Shown here: piece by piece, positions 30,758 through 41,699 of the stretch
How the letters are laid out: each line of letters opens with the position of its first letter
Position numbering within the stretch: the first letter of the stretch is position 1
From: Atherinomorus stipes
Taxonomy: Eukaryota > Chordata > Actinopteri > Atheriniformes > Atherinidae
Direction of reading: 5' to 3'
DNA: 64,000 nt
Assembly: GCA_023101725.1 (NCBI GenBank)
Contig: JALJCO010001098.1
Span: 930,001 to 994,000 of the forward strand
The notes under the pieces: model-generated
Databases searched by the model: none
What the model was told of the DNA's origin: nothing
Seen by the model: only the letters and a program-made list of their open reading frames with translations
Program-made: the position numbers and the translations under genes

Positions 30758-33614
30758 TATATAAATATATTTTTTTTCCTTTAAAAACTTTTTTTTTTAC
30801 AGACATTAAAACTTCTAAAGACTAGGAGTGGGAAAAAATATTAATACACTGAAATATTGCAATATTTTCATATGCTGATATATTGACATTTAAAAACTCC
30901 GTATCCATCTATTTTACTAATGAAATCTTGCGATATTTCATCTTTCCGTTATGAAATCTCGCGAGAATTCTCGAAAATTTTGTGATGTTTTCATATGCTG
31001 ATATATTGACATTCAGAAACATGGTATCCATCTATTTTACAAACAAAATCTTGCGATATTTCATTGTTCTGTTACGAAATCTCCCGAGATTTCACGAAAT
31101 ATCGTGAAAGTTTGTAACAGAACAATGAAATCTCGCAAGATTCTATAAGTAAAGTTGATTGATACTACATTTTTAAATTTCGATTTCATATCGTCATATG
31201 AAATTATCACGATATTTCAGTGTATCAAAATTTTTTCCAACCCCTATTTTTCAAAGCGTCGGAAACGGATAACAAAACTGCTATTTGCAATGACTGCTTT
31301 TTTTCCAGCTTTAATATTGGTATTGATATCGGTCATCGGCCACAAGTTTTAAAATATCGGCATACCAGATATCAGCCAAAATTCCAATATCGTGCATCCT
31401 TACTTCCAAATGGGGATTTTTTTTTTCCTCACCTACAACCTCAAGCTCCATCACCACCTGAGCCAGCAGGTAAGGCAGATACACCGTACAGATATACGTC
31501 CCAGAGTGACGCACTTTGGCCTCCTGCAGAGTCAAGGATGCGTTTCCTCTCTCATGCAAACCCTCGAAGTCCATTAAGGCTCCCTCTTCTTGCGTATCGG
31601 CCAAACGGTCTGCCTTGCCATCGTAAGCCAGAACAAGTCGTCCATCACCTCTGAACTGGTAGCGCCACTCAACAGCAAAACCCGACGTGGACAGAGGTGA
31701 GGAAGGGTCGGCCCAGAAGCTACAGTCCAGCGTAACTGGTGCTCCCAGTCTGCACTTTGTAGACATGGTTTTACTGGTCACGCTCAGGATCACTGAGGAA
31801 ACAGTTAAACAACCACATATGACTCAGATAAGAGGAACTTTTCCAACTAATGGCAGTTTACATCATTCCTTTTATAAATACCGTGATGCTCTTTGGATCC
31901 TGTGGGAGCTCTTGATATTGTTGAGATGCCCAGCTGCTCATCCAGACCCTGAAAGGAAGCTGAAAACCATTCAGCTTGCAGGTAAATGGGGCTGAGAGCA
32001 GATTCTGTCAGCGTAGCGACCCATTTGAGGTCGGAGGGCTGCGGTAGGAGGGGGTTAACTTCACACTGGGGCTTCTTCACTGAACCTCGGGGAGCGTTGA
32101 GTGCTTGGTGGCACAGAGTGGCAGCTGGGTCTGAGGACAGAGTAGATGCCAAGTTAATGCGTTCATGCTACACCCAGATCTCAAATCTTGCTTCATTTTT
32201 ATGTAAAATACGTTAAATTTGCAGATAGAGTGGGTTGATCATAAGGAGATGATGTAGAGGTCAATATTTTATGGGGAAAATAGAGGTGAATAAGGTAAGA
32301 ATTTAAAAAATGGAGAAAATTGGGGGAAATGCAAGTAAAACTGTACAAAACAAGATTTAAGAAATAAATCTGTCACACTATCTGTATACAGACAATGACC
32401 ACACAGCTGCACACAAATACACACAGCATTCACAAACGGTGCACATGCATCACACACATCCTGCTCAGAGTTAAACTCACCTGTAACTAAGTAAACTCTG
32501 TCAGGGTTTATGTCAGATGGAGCTCGGAGAGACTCTGCAGAACTTTGTGAATCCCTTCTGATGTGAATCAAAGATTTTTCCTGCGTTGTAGCTCCAGTTA
32601 AACCTCCTCCTCGACCCGCCTTCTCCTGCACGAACCAGCACTCCAGCACTGGACAGCTGCTGCTGCAAGCTTCAACCCAAGATTCAACAAGACATGTAGA
32701 ATGAGTAAAGAACATTGCAAAACACCAGAATAATAGTATGATCCCATTCAATTAACTGGCATCTTAGTCCATTCTAATATATTAGTGTTCTTCTGATATT
32801 TTCCAAAGAATAAAACTGCTTATTTGTATTGTCTATGTCATAACCTTCTGCAGTCTTAACCTACAATTACAACAATGAATAGGAAAGTTTTAATAAATAT
32901 CTGATAATATCAAAGGTTCAACTATCACTGTAACATACAGCAATCAAATTTTACAGAACCTGTAAATAGAAAGTAAAAACTAAACCTCTATTCTAACAAT
33001 AAGATTGCAACTGACTAATCATCTTTTTTTTTTAGAGCTATATATTTAAGCCAGCTCAGTTTCAGTTTTTCCTCTACTTTCTATTTACACTTTGTAAAGT
33101 TTTTGTGTGTTGATCTAATTTCTTACACTCACGTGAACACAACACCGTGTCGGTAAAAGTTGTCTTCAGCTGTTTGACGATGACGCCATTGAACGTTTCA
33201 CACCAAACTCCGTTTATAATTTTTGTATTTTACGAACATCCACGTTATAAGTGAATACAAAACATATTTAATAGCGTTTTACTATGTTCTTTGACCTGAT
33301 GATCAATTCGGCATGTATACGACTCTCAAAACAGATGTTATTGTCGTTTAATACCTTTTAGTTTTACGTGTTATGCAAATAAACACTAATGCTGCTGCGT
33401 CGCGTTAGTTTCTTTGGGAATTTTTTTCGCAAGTTATTTTACTTATCTTACTTAGTTTAACCATCACTATACTCGTAAATGTTCGTTTTTTCTGTTTTGT
33501 GTATTATATTATTTTGTCGGGGTAGCAAAGCTGGAATTAGCATACTAGCTTACCTTGGATGGAAAAGATAATAGCAACCAGAGACAGTTTATAAATTGTA
33601 GAAAAGTTCGTCAT
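29335..33614 (-). CDS. tapbp: Tapasin (TAP-binding protein)
   Basis: Minus-strand coding exons: 33554-33614 (signal), 32481-32669, 31882-32130, 31433-31792 (Ig V-like), 30112-30435 (Ig C1), 29746-29847 (TM), 29483-29511 and 29335-29346. They join to 441 codons without a break. Tapasin is an ER membrane protein that ties class I to TAP and ERp57 and edits peptides. Family marks: ECWFVQE near residues 30-36; PQCEV with Cys106, at the place of the cysteine that disulphide-bonds ERp57 in mammals; Ig cysteines IQCEASGF and VTCVAVHP; a lysine inside the TM (YGLIKF, Lys419), known to contact TAP; and a C-terminal KKEK, a KKXX-type ER-retrieval signal. The length is close to the mammalian protein. 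An 837-bp hAT lies in the intron between the two Ig exons. A 3-kb transposon begins 53 bp upstream of the ATG. Confidence 0.93.
30112..30435 (-). CDS. tapbp: tapbp Ig C1-like exon
   Basis: 324 bp, phase 1 both ends. PPSLSIHPSP start, QTFSIQCEASGFTPLPLELS, WEFKGADG and EVTCVAVHPGG carry the C1-domain cysteines and tryptophan. This membrane-proximal domain contacts class I alpha3 in mammals. Confidence 0.93.
30566..31402 (-). mobile_element. hAT-type element in tapbp intron, with nested repeats
   Basis: Ends TAGGGATGCATGATAT and ATATCGTGCATCCTTA are inverted. The identical 8-bp target duplication CTTCCAAA flanks it (30558-30565, 31403-31410). Interior ATCGGCC pieces are typical of this fish family. 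It contains an (AT)n tract at about 30697-30760 and an inner inverted element at about 30823-31247 related to the one at 61259-61529. No transposase. Confidence 0.85.
31433..31792 (-). CDS. tapbp: tapbp Ig V-like exon
   Basis: 360 bp, phase 1 both ends. GAPVTLDCSFW and SGTYICTVYLPYL give the two V-domain cysteines and the tapasin-typical YLPYL. NAS (RGNASLTL) is a possible N-glycosylation site. Confidence 0.92.
31882..32130 (-). CDS. tapbp: tapbp N-terminal domain exon (ERp57-binding cysteine)
   Basis: 249 bp. PQCEVNPLLPQP aligns by eye with the region of mammalian tapasin holding the ERp57-linked cysteine. LYLQAEWFSASFQG and LGISTISRAP follow. Confidence 0.85.
32481..32669 (-). CDS. tapbp: tapbp exon 2
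   Basis: 189 bp with CPVLECWFVQEKAGRGGG. The acceptor was set at GGGTTGAAG|CT because only this one keeps phase 1 with the signal exon; nearby CAG triplets give the wrong frame. Confidence 0.8.
33554..33614 (-). CDS. tapbp: tapbp signal-peptide exon
   Basis: 61 bp from ATG (33614-33612) to CCAAG|GTAAGC. Encodes MTNFSTIYKLSLVAIIFSIQ, a plausible secretory signal. Confidence 0.8.
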
Positions 33615-33674
33615 GGTTGGATGTATTTTCTCGTCTCTGAAGTCTCTTCTTTACTGAAAACACACGCACCTAAG

Positions 33675-34117
33675 CAGCAGGGGTTGTAGCGAAAATGGTG
33701 GTCTGGTCCGGACCACCGTGTAATTAGTGGTCCTTGCCACCAGAGGGCGTCTGGTTGTGGTCGGACCACTGGTCCGGGTCACAGACCATGGTGTAATTAG
33801 TGGTCCTTGCCACCAGAGGGCGTCTGGTTGTGGTCTGGACCACTGGTCCGGGCCACGGACAACAGTGTAAATAGTGGTCCAACCCGCTAGAAGGCAGCAG
33901 GGGTTGTAGCGAAAATGGTGGTCTGGTCCGGACCACCGTGTAATTAGTGGTCCTTGCCACCAGAGGGCGTCTGGTTGTGGTCCGGACCACTGGTCCGGGT
34001 CACAGACCATGGTGTAATTAGTGGTCCTTGCCACCAGAGGGCGTCTGGTTGTGGTCTGGACCACTGGTCCGGGCCACGGACAACAGTGTAAATAGTGGTC
34101 CAACCCGCTAGAAGGCG
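33675..34117. repeat. Two tandem copies of a 221-bp terminal block
   Basis: GCAGCAGGGGTTGTAGCG begins at about 33675 and again at 33896, each followed by near-identical GGTCC repeats. The right arm has only one copy of this block. Confidence 0.8.
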
Positions 34118-34870
34118 TCTGTCTCTCTGGTCTGTGCGGTCATTTTTGATACTGATCACAGAACTGAAAGCCAATTTCTATGCCATGGTTTTAAATAAAG
34201 TTTAATATCTCTGATACCCTTGGTTTTGCTTTCAGGTTGTTTATTCAAAATTTATTTAGGTTCATCTATTTGGTTCTTTGTAATAATGAATGAATTGACA
34301 CGACTGTGCGATCACTGTTTGTTATGAGTGGACTTAATCTGAGAATTGATTCTCTTTGAACCGCTGTGAGTGCTTATCACCAGACAGTTTGTTCATTTAT
34401 TATTTCCTCATGCAATGCGCATCTTGTTGGTAATTGGCCTAAATACAAACATCATTCTTATTAGCAGCGTTCCTTGCCATGGACCACATTAATAAGTGGT
34501 CCGTTGCACTCAGGTGTCTGGATCAGTGGTCCGGACCACTGGTCCGTGCCACGGACCACATTAATAAGTGGTCCGTCCAACTCAGGCATCTGGCTCACTG
34601 GTCCGTCTGCTGGTCCACAGCAGGGACCATGGTGTAATTAGTGGTCCCTCCCGCTAGAGGGCGTCTGGCTCTCTGGTCCCTGCCTCCATTCTTGCCACTG
34701 ATAACAAAGCTGAAAGGCAATTTCTGCAGTTTTAAATTCAGTTTAGTATTTCTGATACTCTTGGTTTTGCTTTATGATTATTTATTCATTTAGGTTCATC
34801 TATTTGGTTACCTGTTGTTCTTTTTAATAAATGAATAAATTTATAGGCTACTAATGTGTGCGATCACTGT

Positions 34871-34913
<43 letters not shown>

Positions 34914-34989
34914 GGAGGGGGGGGGGGGGGGGGGTGGGGGGGCTGGGGGGGGGGGGGGCCGGGGGGGGGGGGAGAGCCCGGGGGCGGGG
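34871..34989 (+). repeat. G-rich low-complexity tract at the palindrome centre
   Basis: More than 100 bases almost entirely G, with occasional A, C or T. Probably an unresolved or artefactual assembly segment at the hairpin centre. Proline/glycine-rich frames across it are meaningless. Confidence 0.85.
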
Positions 34990-34999
34990 CTTATGTTAC

Positions 35000-35470
35000 T
35001 GCTGCGTTCCATTTGAACTCGGAAGTTGGAAATTCCCAGTTCCGAGTGGGAAGTTTCAACTGGAACGCCCCCCTGAAGTCGGATTTCCCACTCGGAAAGT
35101 CGGACAACTTTCACAGCTCCGAGTTCAGATTTAAAGATGGCCGCGCCCTGTGTTAGCAGTTTTAGTAGCTCCTGTAATGTTACATTTATTTACACTTCTT
35201 ATTAATATTTTGTTGCATAAATCAGTCGTACATGTAGTATTGGTTTATACAGATGTAGGGGGAAGCTGCTGTCGTGTATTGCACATTTTTAATGTGGTAT
35301 ATGTGAACTACAACGCCAGCTGTGCTAACAACAGCTAATAACAATAGCCTTAGCAAACACGTTGTTTTGCTAGGCTGCTAACTGGTTTTCCGACCAGGGG
35401 ACTGGAACGCAAGTTGGTCGGGTGTGGCGCCGCGTCACCCCCCAGTTCCGAGGAAAATGGAACGCAGCAT
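35000..35470 (+). mobile_element. MITE family 1, copy 2 (nested)
   Basis: TGCTGCGTTCCATTTGAACT to AAAATGGAACGCAGCA. Reverse complement of the copy at 14780-15301, nested in the centre of the palindromic element; it lacks the hairpin seen in copy 1. Confidence 0.7.
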
Positions 35471-36699
35471 TAGGCCAATTACCAACAAGATGCGCATTGC
35501 ATGAGGAAATAATAAATGAACAAACTGTCTGGTGATAAGCACTCGTAGCGGTTCAAAGAGAATCAACTCTCAGATTAAGTCCACTCATAACATACAGTGA
35601 TCGCACACATTAGTAGCCTATAAATTTATTCATTTATTAAAAAGAACAACAGGTAACCAAATAGATGAACCTAAATGAATAAATAATCATAAAGCAAAAC
35701 CAAGAGTATCAGAAATACTAAACTGAATTTAAAACTGCAGAAATTGCCTTTCAGCTTTGTTATCAGTGGCAAGAATGGAGGCAGGGACCAGAGAGCCAGA
35801 CGCCCTCTAGCGGGAGGGACCACTAATTACACCATGGTCCCTGCTGTGGACCAGCAGACGGACCAGTGAGCCAGATGCCTGAGTTGGACGGAGCACTTAT
35901 TAATGTGGTCCGTGCCACGGACCACTGGTCCAGACACCTGAGTGCAACGGACCACTTATTAATGTGGTCCATGGCAAGGAACGCTGCTAATAAGAATGAT
36001 GTTTGTATTTAGGCCAATTGGGGGGGGGGGGTTACCAACAAGATGCGCATTGCATGAGGAAATAATAAATGAACAAACTGTCTGGTGATAAGCACTCACA
36101 GCGGTTCAAAGAGAATCAATTCTCAGATTAAGTCCACTCATAACAAACAGTGATCGCACAGTCGTGTCAATTCATTCATTATTACAAAGAACCAAATAGA
36201 TGAACCTAAATAAATTTTGAATAAACAACCTGAAAGCAAAACCAAGGGTATCAGAGATATTAAACTTTATTTAAAACCATGGCATAGAAATTGGCTTTCA
36301 GTTCTGTGATCAGTATCAAAAATGACCGCACAGACCAGAGAGACAGACGCCTTCTAGCGGGTTGGACCACTATTTACACTGTTGTCCGTGGCCCGGACCA
36401 GTGGTCCAGACCACAACCAGACGCCCTCTGGTGGCAAGGACCACTAATTACACCATGGTCTGTGACCCGGACCAGTGGTCCGGACCACAACCAAACACCC
36501 TCTGGTGGCAAGGACCACTAATTACACCATGGTCTGTGGCCCGGACCAGTGGTCCGGACCACAACCAGACGCCCTCTGGTGGCAAGGACCACTAATTACA
36601 CGGTGGTCCGGACCAGACCACCATTTTCGCTACAACCCCTTCTCCACCTAAGTGTGTCTGAATAGCTGGTTTTCCCCTGCAAAAAGCCTGCTGCATTTT

Positions 36700-36711
36700 A
36701 GTTTCACTTTC
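36700..36711 (-). promoter_or_regulatory. ISRE, probable native tapbp promoter
   Basis: AGTTTCACTTTC on the plus strand (GAAAGTGAAACT on the gene strand) is a consensus interferon-stimulated response element. If the transposon between the CACCTAAG copies is discounted, it lies about 90-110 bp upstream of the tapbp ATG, where an interferon-inducible tapasin promoter is expected. A weaker GAAAGTAAAGGAAA lies at about 36748. Confidence 0.6.
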
Positions 36712-36802
36712 TCCTCCTCCACTGAATGACAGCTCAGGAAAAAGCCCAGAAAGTAAAGGAAAAAGAAGTCAGGTCATAGTTTTAAAACTGAATTTTTACA
36801 TT

Positions 36803-38600
36803 GGCCGCGTTTCCCAGATTAGTTAAGACACTCTTAACGCTGAGGTCCCTCCTTAAGTCACTTCTTAAAGGTGCCTTGTTTGGACGTTGCGTTTCCCAGA
36901 TGCGCTCTTAACTCAGGAGCTTCTTTATTTTCAGGAGCGGGCAGACCCACTCTTTCGACCCTTCTTTAACGTTCCCCCTGCTAAGGGAACAACAGGCCCA
37001 TCTACTGGTCACTTTTGGAAACGACACTATTTCCCGTGAAAAAAAAAGTAGAAAATGGAAATTATTAAAAATGGACCTATTCACGGATCAGTTGTTGTAT
37101 TGAGTCATGTTTTCTCACTCATGTCATAATGTCAATCATCTATGATGGAAGAAAACTGTAGTTACCGAGTGAATGGCAGAAAATATTGTGGTTAAGTTTA
37201 ATCATTATGGCAAGATAGGCCTGTGGGTATCAACCACAGAAACAAAAACATTGCGGTAGGAATTGTACGCAAATTATACGCAATCTATGAGGACTCACGT
37301 CATATTTACGCATTTGTCAGCTGTTCATGATGAGATGCACCTGCTTCGCTCAATAAAAACATGGCCATTTACGCATACCCATATCAGACCCGCATCAGAT
37401 GTCTGTGCAGAGAACCAAACCAAACCACCCCCAAACCAAACCACCCCCTCCAGTCACCAAACCACCCCCTCCGGCCACACTTTGATATTGAACTATAAAA
37501 CACTTCAGTACCACCCGAACCACCTATTTAGGTCCCCCTGACTACCTTTCTCTGCCAACCTCAGCACAAAGGTCATGTTAAAAATCATAGGTGGCACTGG
37601 GCAGTGATTCAAAAATGGCAAACACAACCTCTCAGTGTAATATGTGGAGCATTCCCATTACTTTGCGTTTACGCAGGCCTTTGAAGAATTGGGCACGAGT
37701 GAGTGGCAGAACAAGCCATTCTTTATTAAGTCACGTCAACCATTTGCGGGATTACTGTTTGTTGAATGCACGTGCGTCATCCTGGACGCACACTTTTACG
37801 CACCAGATACAGTATGTCGCCCATTTACCAAATGCTGCCATGTGGAGCTCATTTAACATAAGATGTGTGTAGGTGATTACATCCTCCAAGATTTCCCCAG
37901 ACAACAGTAACCCGACAAAAAGTTTTTGAAAGTTTGGTGCATATCGTTTTTGGCTGAAGCTTGTCAGGAGTTCCAGGAGTTGATCTATTTTTTTGCGAAC
38001 AAGAAAATGTTACCCTTTTTCAGTGTTTCAATCACCTAGCCACCGTTTCCCGATTCTACTACTGAGCATCGATATGACACACACGCACGTTTCAGGAATC
38101 CTCTTGGCGGGGTTCCCTTCAGCCATTACGTCAACAAATAGCGTCAGAATGACCATTATTTATAGGGCATCTGTAAATTTCCAATCGCCTACACCTGTTT
38201 AGCACAATTTGGCCAATTACACAATATACAATGAGCTTTTCAATGAATATTTGCAATCACTGGTAATCACATGCATATTTTTAACAGTTTGTCTTCTTGC
38301 ACAAACACATAAACGTATAAATGGGCTCAATATCAGCGTCGGAAAATAACCTCCACACTAAATGAATGGTGTCGATCGGTATACCTGACCTCGATTGCTT
38401 TTTTTTCAGCACCCCCGGAAGTGGATAGCTTCTGTTAGGACCTTCTTAAGATGTAGCGTAGCAAAGACGTTTCTCAGGAAATAAGAACGCGCGAAAGAAG
38501 CAATCTGGGAAACGGGCGTATCTTTGCGATCCTTTGTTGGGAAGAGCTTCCTTGAGGCCTTCTTTAATCCAAAGAAGAATCTTAACTGGGAAACGCGGCC
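36803..38600. mobile_element. PIF/Harbinger-like element with 15-bp inverted ends
   Basis: GGCCGCGTTTCCCAG at 36803 and CTGGGAAACGCGGCC ending at 38600 are exact inverted copies. A 3-bp ATT flanks both sides, fitting Harbinger-type duplication. Partial internal repeats of the end (GCGTTTCCCAGATGCG, ATCTGGGAAACGGGCG) occur. The interior is rich in TTTACGCA pieces; open frames (37263-37872) have no transposase motif. Confidence 0.65.
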
Positions 38601-39814
38601 ATTTACTCTTTAAAAATTGCACATAAAAATGTAAAACTGACAAGAAACTTCATCAAATATATATAGTCTGCACGAGTCTGCATTCAGTAGACATGCTATC
38701 CCATTCTACCGCTAGATGGCGCCATTTTACAAGCAATAGTGCATGCAGCGAGTTCAACACATGCTTTCTTGGCTTGTATTTCAACTAAAAGATGTCATAA
38801 AACAGAATTTCATTTTAACTAGCATTATTTAGAGCGTTAACATAGCGTCTCTTTCCCACTAAGACACCTCCAATCCAGAAAAGTGACATTATTGTAAAGA
38901 AGTGGATATGAAAGCTGTAAGTTATGCAAAATAGCAAAAAATAGCAAAATAGTTATGCAAAAACCTGTCAGGATGAGATGAGGACAAGTGAAACAATAAA
39001 ACATCTATTCATACGAACTCACTCATACAGTATTCAGTCTAAATACAGTAGCCTTTATTATGTTTATATGAATATGTGTCGTATTTATGTGTTTTTATAA
39101 ATTGAAATTGTGTAAATTCAGACCCTTTTATTAAATAGGTAGGCCTACTTTTACATCTTTTATATGGGGCTTTTTAAACTAAAGGTCCAAAATTAGCTGA
39201 CTTCTTATTTATGAAATCTTAGTCTTGGCTCAAGTATTTATTTTTATTTTTCATATACGTCACCAGAGAAATGCTGCAAAACAAGGAGGACAAGAGTCTT
39301 TGGTGCACTGGTACAGGCATCAGATAACAACTATGGTTTGTTTTTCTTCCTGGTTTGTGTGCCAAAATTTGCAAGTCATTTCAGATCTGGGTGTCATATA
39401 CAAAGACAAAACTTTGCATCCATCACGTGATTTTTTAGAAAGGAGATGTGCTGTTTCAGACCAATGGTGGAGCTCTAACACAGTTTCTGACTCTTTGAAT
39501 GGAAACTATTATCAGTACTGCTGGAGTAGCTTTCTATTTCTGTAGTTAGTTCATGTTTAGTTAGTTGTTTAGTTACATACCAGAAAAGCAGCTGCAAGCA
39601 TTGACAAAAAAACAGAAAAGCTGAGGTTATTCTTTGGAGTTGTGACAATGTGACTCACCCCGCCTGTTCTAGATCATTTATAGCATCTAACAGCATCATT
39701 AAACAATGGTTTGACAGATTATGTTGGTATATTTCTTCCTCTCAGATTTGAAAACATTTTTCCAGCTTTTAGTAACGTGTAGTAAGTTGCTATCCAGGCA
39801 TAAAAGGAAAAATT

Positions 39815-39820
<6 letters not shown>
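38601..39820. other. No gene seen
   Basis: AT-rich. The 106-codon frame at 39225 has no domain. Confidence 0.4.
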
Positions 39821-39858
<38 letters not shown>

Positions 39859-40070
39859 GGGGGGGGGGGGGGGGGCACTGTTGAGATCCCTGAGGGGAAA
39901 TTAGGACTCTGTATTTCACCCATCTCTGTACTGTAAGTATCAGAGGGCAGTGGGCTGCTACTTAAAGCCCGGGGAACAGTTGGTGGGGGTTAAGGACCTT
40001 GCTCAGGCGTCCACAGTGGTTCGCCTGGCGTGACAGGAACTCGATCCCGGGTATTAGAGACTTCTTGTTA
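39819..40070. repeat. Poly-A/poly-G tract and dispersed fish repeat
   Basis: About 34 A, TTAATG and about 18 G, then GAGATCCCTGAGGGGAAATT, CAGAGGGCAGTGGGCTGC, TAAGGACCTTGCTCAGG and GAACTCGATCCCGGG: a familiar teleost interspersed repeat. Confidence 0.6.
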
Positions 40071-40199
40071 ACACACAGCTCATATGGTTCTTACATTTTA
40101 TATAAAATGAGAACATTTGAGGACTGTTATTTACTAGACTGATTTCAGTGTTGACATTGATGCATTTATCTTTAGCAGACTAGTGTAACGCTGTCCTTA

Positions 40200-40640
40200 C
40201 AGGTTTTAGAAGAAGTTCATCAGACAGCTGCAGTTAGTCCAGAATTCTGCTGGTCCAGTCCTCAGATCTTTACTCTGATTTCCTGTCTGTTAAAAGAAAA
40301 ATATTTAAAATCCTGCTGTTAGTTTACAAACACTGTATGGTCTCGGGCTAAAATACATTCAGGATCTTCTAGTCTTTTATGAAGCAACCAGATCCCTCAG
40401 ACCATCAGGGTCAAGTCTACTTTCTGTTCCCAGAGTCAGAACAAAACCTGGAACGTCAGCGTTCAGTTTTAGTTCAAATGAGGCTGTGCAGTTAAAATCG
40501 GCACAGCCTAATTTAAGACCCAATGTTCTCTCTTATTTTTAATTTTAAATCATGCTTTTTAATAAATTATTATCTAATGTTTTCTTTTCTTCTGCACCTC
40601 GCTGTATAGCTTTTTAGAAATCAGTTTGATTTGACTGAAT
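40200..40640 (+). pseudogene. L2-type LINE reverse-transcriptase relic (plus)
   Basis: With frameshifts, the plus strand reads pieces of the L2 reverse-transcriptase C-terminus (ILLLVYKHCMVSG, then FLFPESEQNLERQRS). Several stops; a dead fragment. Confidence 0.5.
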
Positions 40641-41149
40641 TAAATTTCCACCTGACAGACATGTCTGTGTATAGCTCACAGCTTTGTTCCATACAGGAAA
40701 AACAGAGATATCAGCTTTAACTCCACACCAAAGAGAGTCTCACCCTGGCCTCCCTATAAAAATGGTCTCATACTGCCACTTAACATATATAAAATCAACA
40801 CCACTATGTCTATTTATCGGTAATTTAAATTAATAGGTAATTTGTCAGTTCAGTGTCATAACTGATATTACTTTGCTCTAACATCACATTTTATTACTTA
40901 AGACCAGTTTGGTGTTGAGTAAATCTTAAAATGTCAAGTTATTTTTTTATTTTAATGTTTTTAAATTCAAACTTCCTCTAGATCATCACATGATTCTAAT
41001 ATAGTGCAAATCACAGATTAACATGTCAGTGATGAACATGACAGAAGAGTAATATCAAGATGTTATAATTAACTCAAATAACTGTGCCAGCACCTTCATT
41101 CACTCTTTTATACTCAGTGCAATATTTCACATGAAAAGAGACATTGTAC

Positions 41150-41690
41150 ACAGACGTGTTGTGTGTTCATCTGTGTTTTTTCTGTGTTTATGTAGTGTAT
41201 CACATGCAGGAAGATGGCTGGATAAAGGTGTGTAAAAAGCCAAGATCAACCTCAGGACTTTCATGATGAGAGACGTCAGGGCATCTGGTTCAGCTGGTTG
41301 TGTTTTTTTGTCACTGGAACAAGATGTTTTCCACAGCACTGGAACTCTATTCAGGCTGGTGTTGAAAAGGTGTTGAAGAATCGGACATAGTTGTTCTGAA
41401 CAGGTCTTGAGAACTCTGGGACTGACACCATCTGGACCTGCAGCCTTGTTCCGGTTCAGCTTCTCCAGTTGTTTCTTGACCTGGTTGCAGGAGACAGTCA
41501 GGCTGGAGGTGGAGGCAGAGGAGGTCTTAGGATGTGGAGGGGAGATGAGGATGTGTTCAGGTCCATGACTGAGCTGCAGGGTGACAGAGTGGAGGTGGGA
41601 CAGGAAAGCTGTGGGTTCATGGAGGATGTGTGGTTGGACTGGTGGCAGGGGGAACTAAACCTACTGAAGAACATGTAGTTCATCAGCTCT
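41150..41690 (-). pseudogene. LINE reverse-transcriptase relic (minus)
   Basis: Reading the minus strand gives KLNRNKAAGPDGVSPRVLK, LCPILQHLFNTSLN, VPVLWKTS and LTSLIMKVLRLIL, the order of motifs in fish non-LTR reverse transcriptases (NKAAGPDG, LTS...MK). Frame breaks occur near 41340. Confidence 0.65.
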
Positions 41691-41699
41691 GTCCAGTCT

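Larger units (their letters stand above)
33667..36652. mobile_element. Large palindromic hAT-like element next to tapbp
   Basis: Flanked by the perfect 8-bp duplication CACCTAAG (33667-33674 and 36645-36652). The ends read AGGGGTTGTAGCGAAAATGG in inverted orientation. The left arm (33675 to about 34870) reappears as its reverse complement in the right arm (about 35475-36644), making a near-palindrome of almost 3 kb. Arms contain repeats of about 70 bp rich in GGTCC/GGACC (for example GTGGTCCGGACCAC, ACCAGAGGGCGTCTGG). Left and right arms differ in the number of these repeats. No transposase frame; the 150-codon frame at 33651 is repeat-derived. Confidence 0.8.

Noticed and set aside
30697..30770. 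AT array as a CRISPR-like or satellite feature
   Set aside because: Plain (AT)n microsatellite inside a hAT element; the host is a vertebrate and no spacer structure exists.
32269..32751. 160-codon minus-strand open frame as a separate gene
   Set aside because: It is tapbp exon 2 read through both flanking introns; the exon limits are set by splice phase.
33651..34174. Overlapping 76-150-codon frames with repeated TRRPLVARTTNY units
   Set aside because: They are translations of the GGTCC tandem repeats in the palindromic element. The same frames reappear in the inverted arm at 36291-36595.
34851..35156. Pro- or Gly-rich proteins
   Set aside because: They come from the G tract and the edge of the nested MITE; no codon structure.
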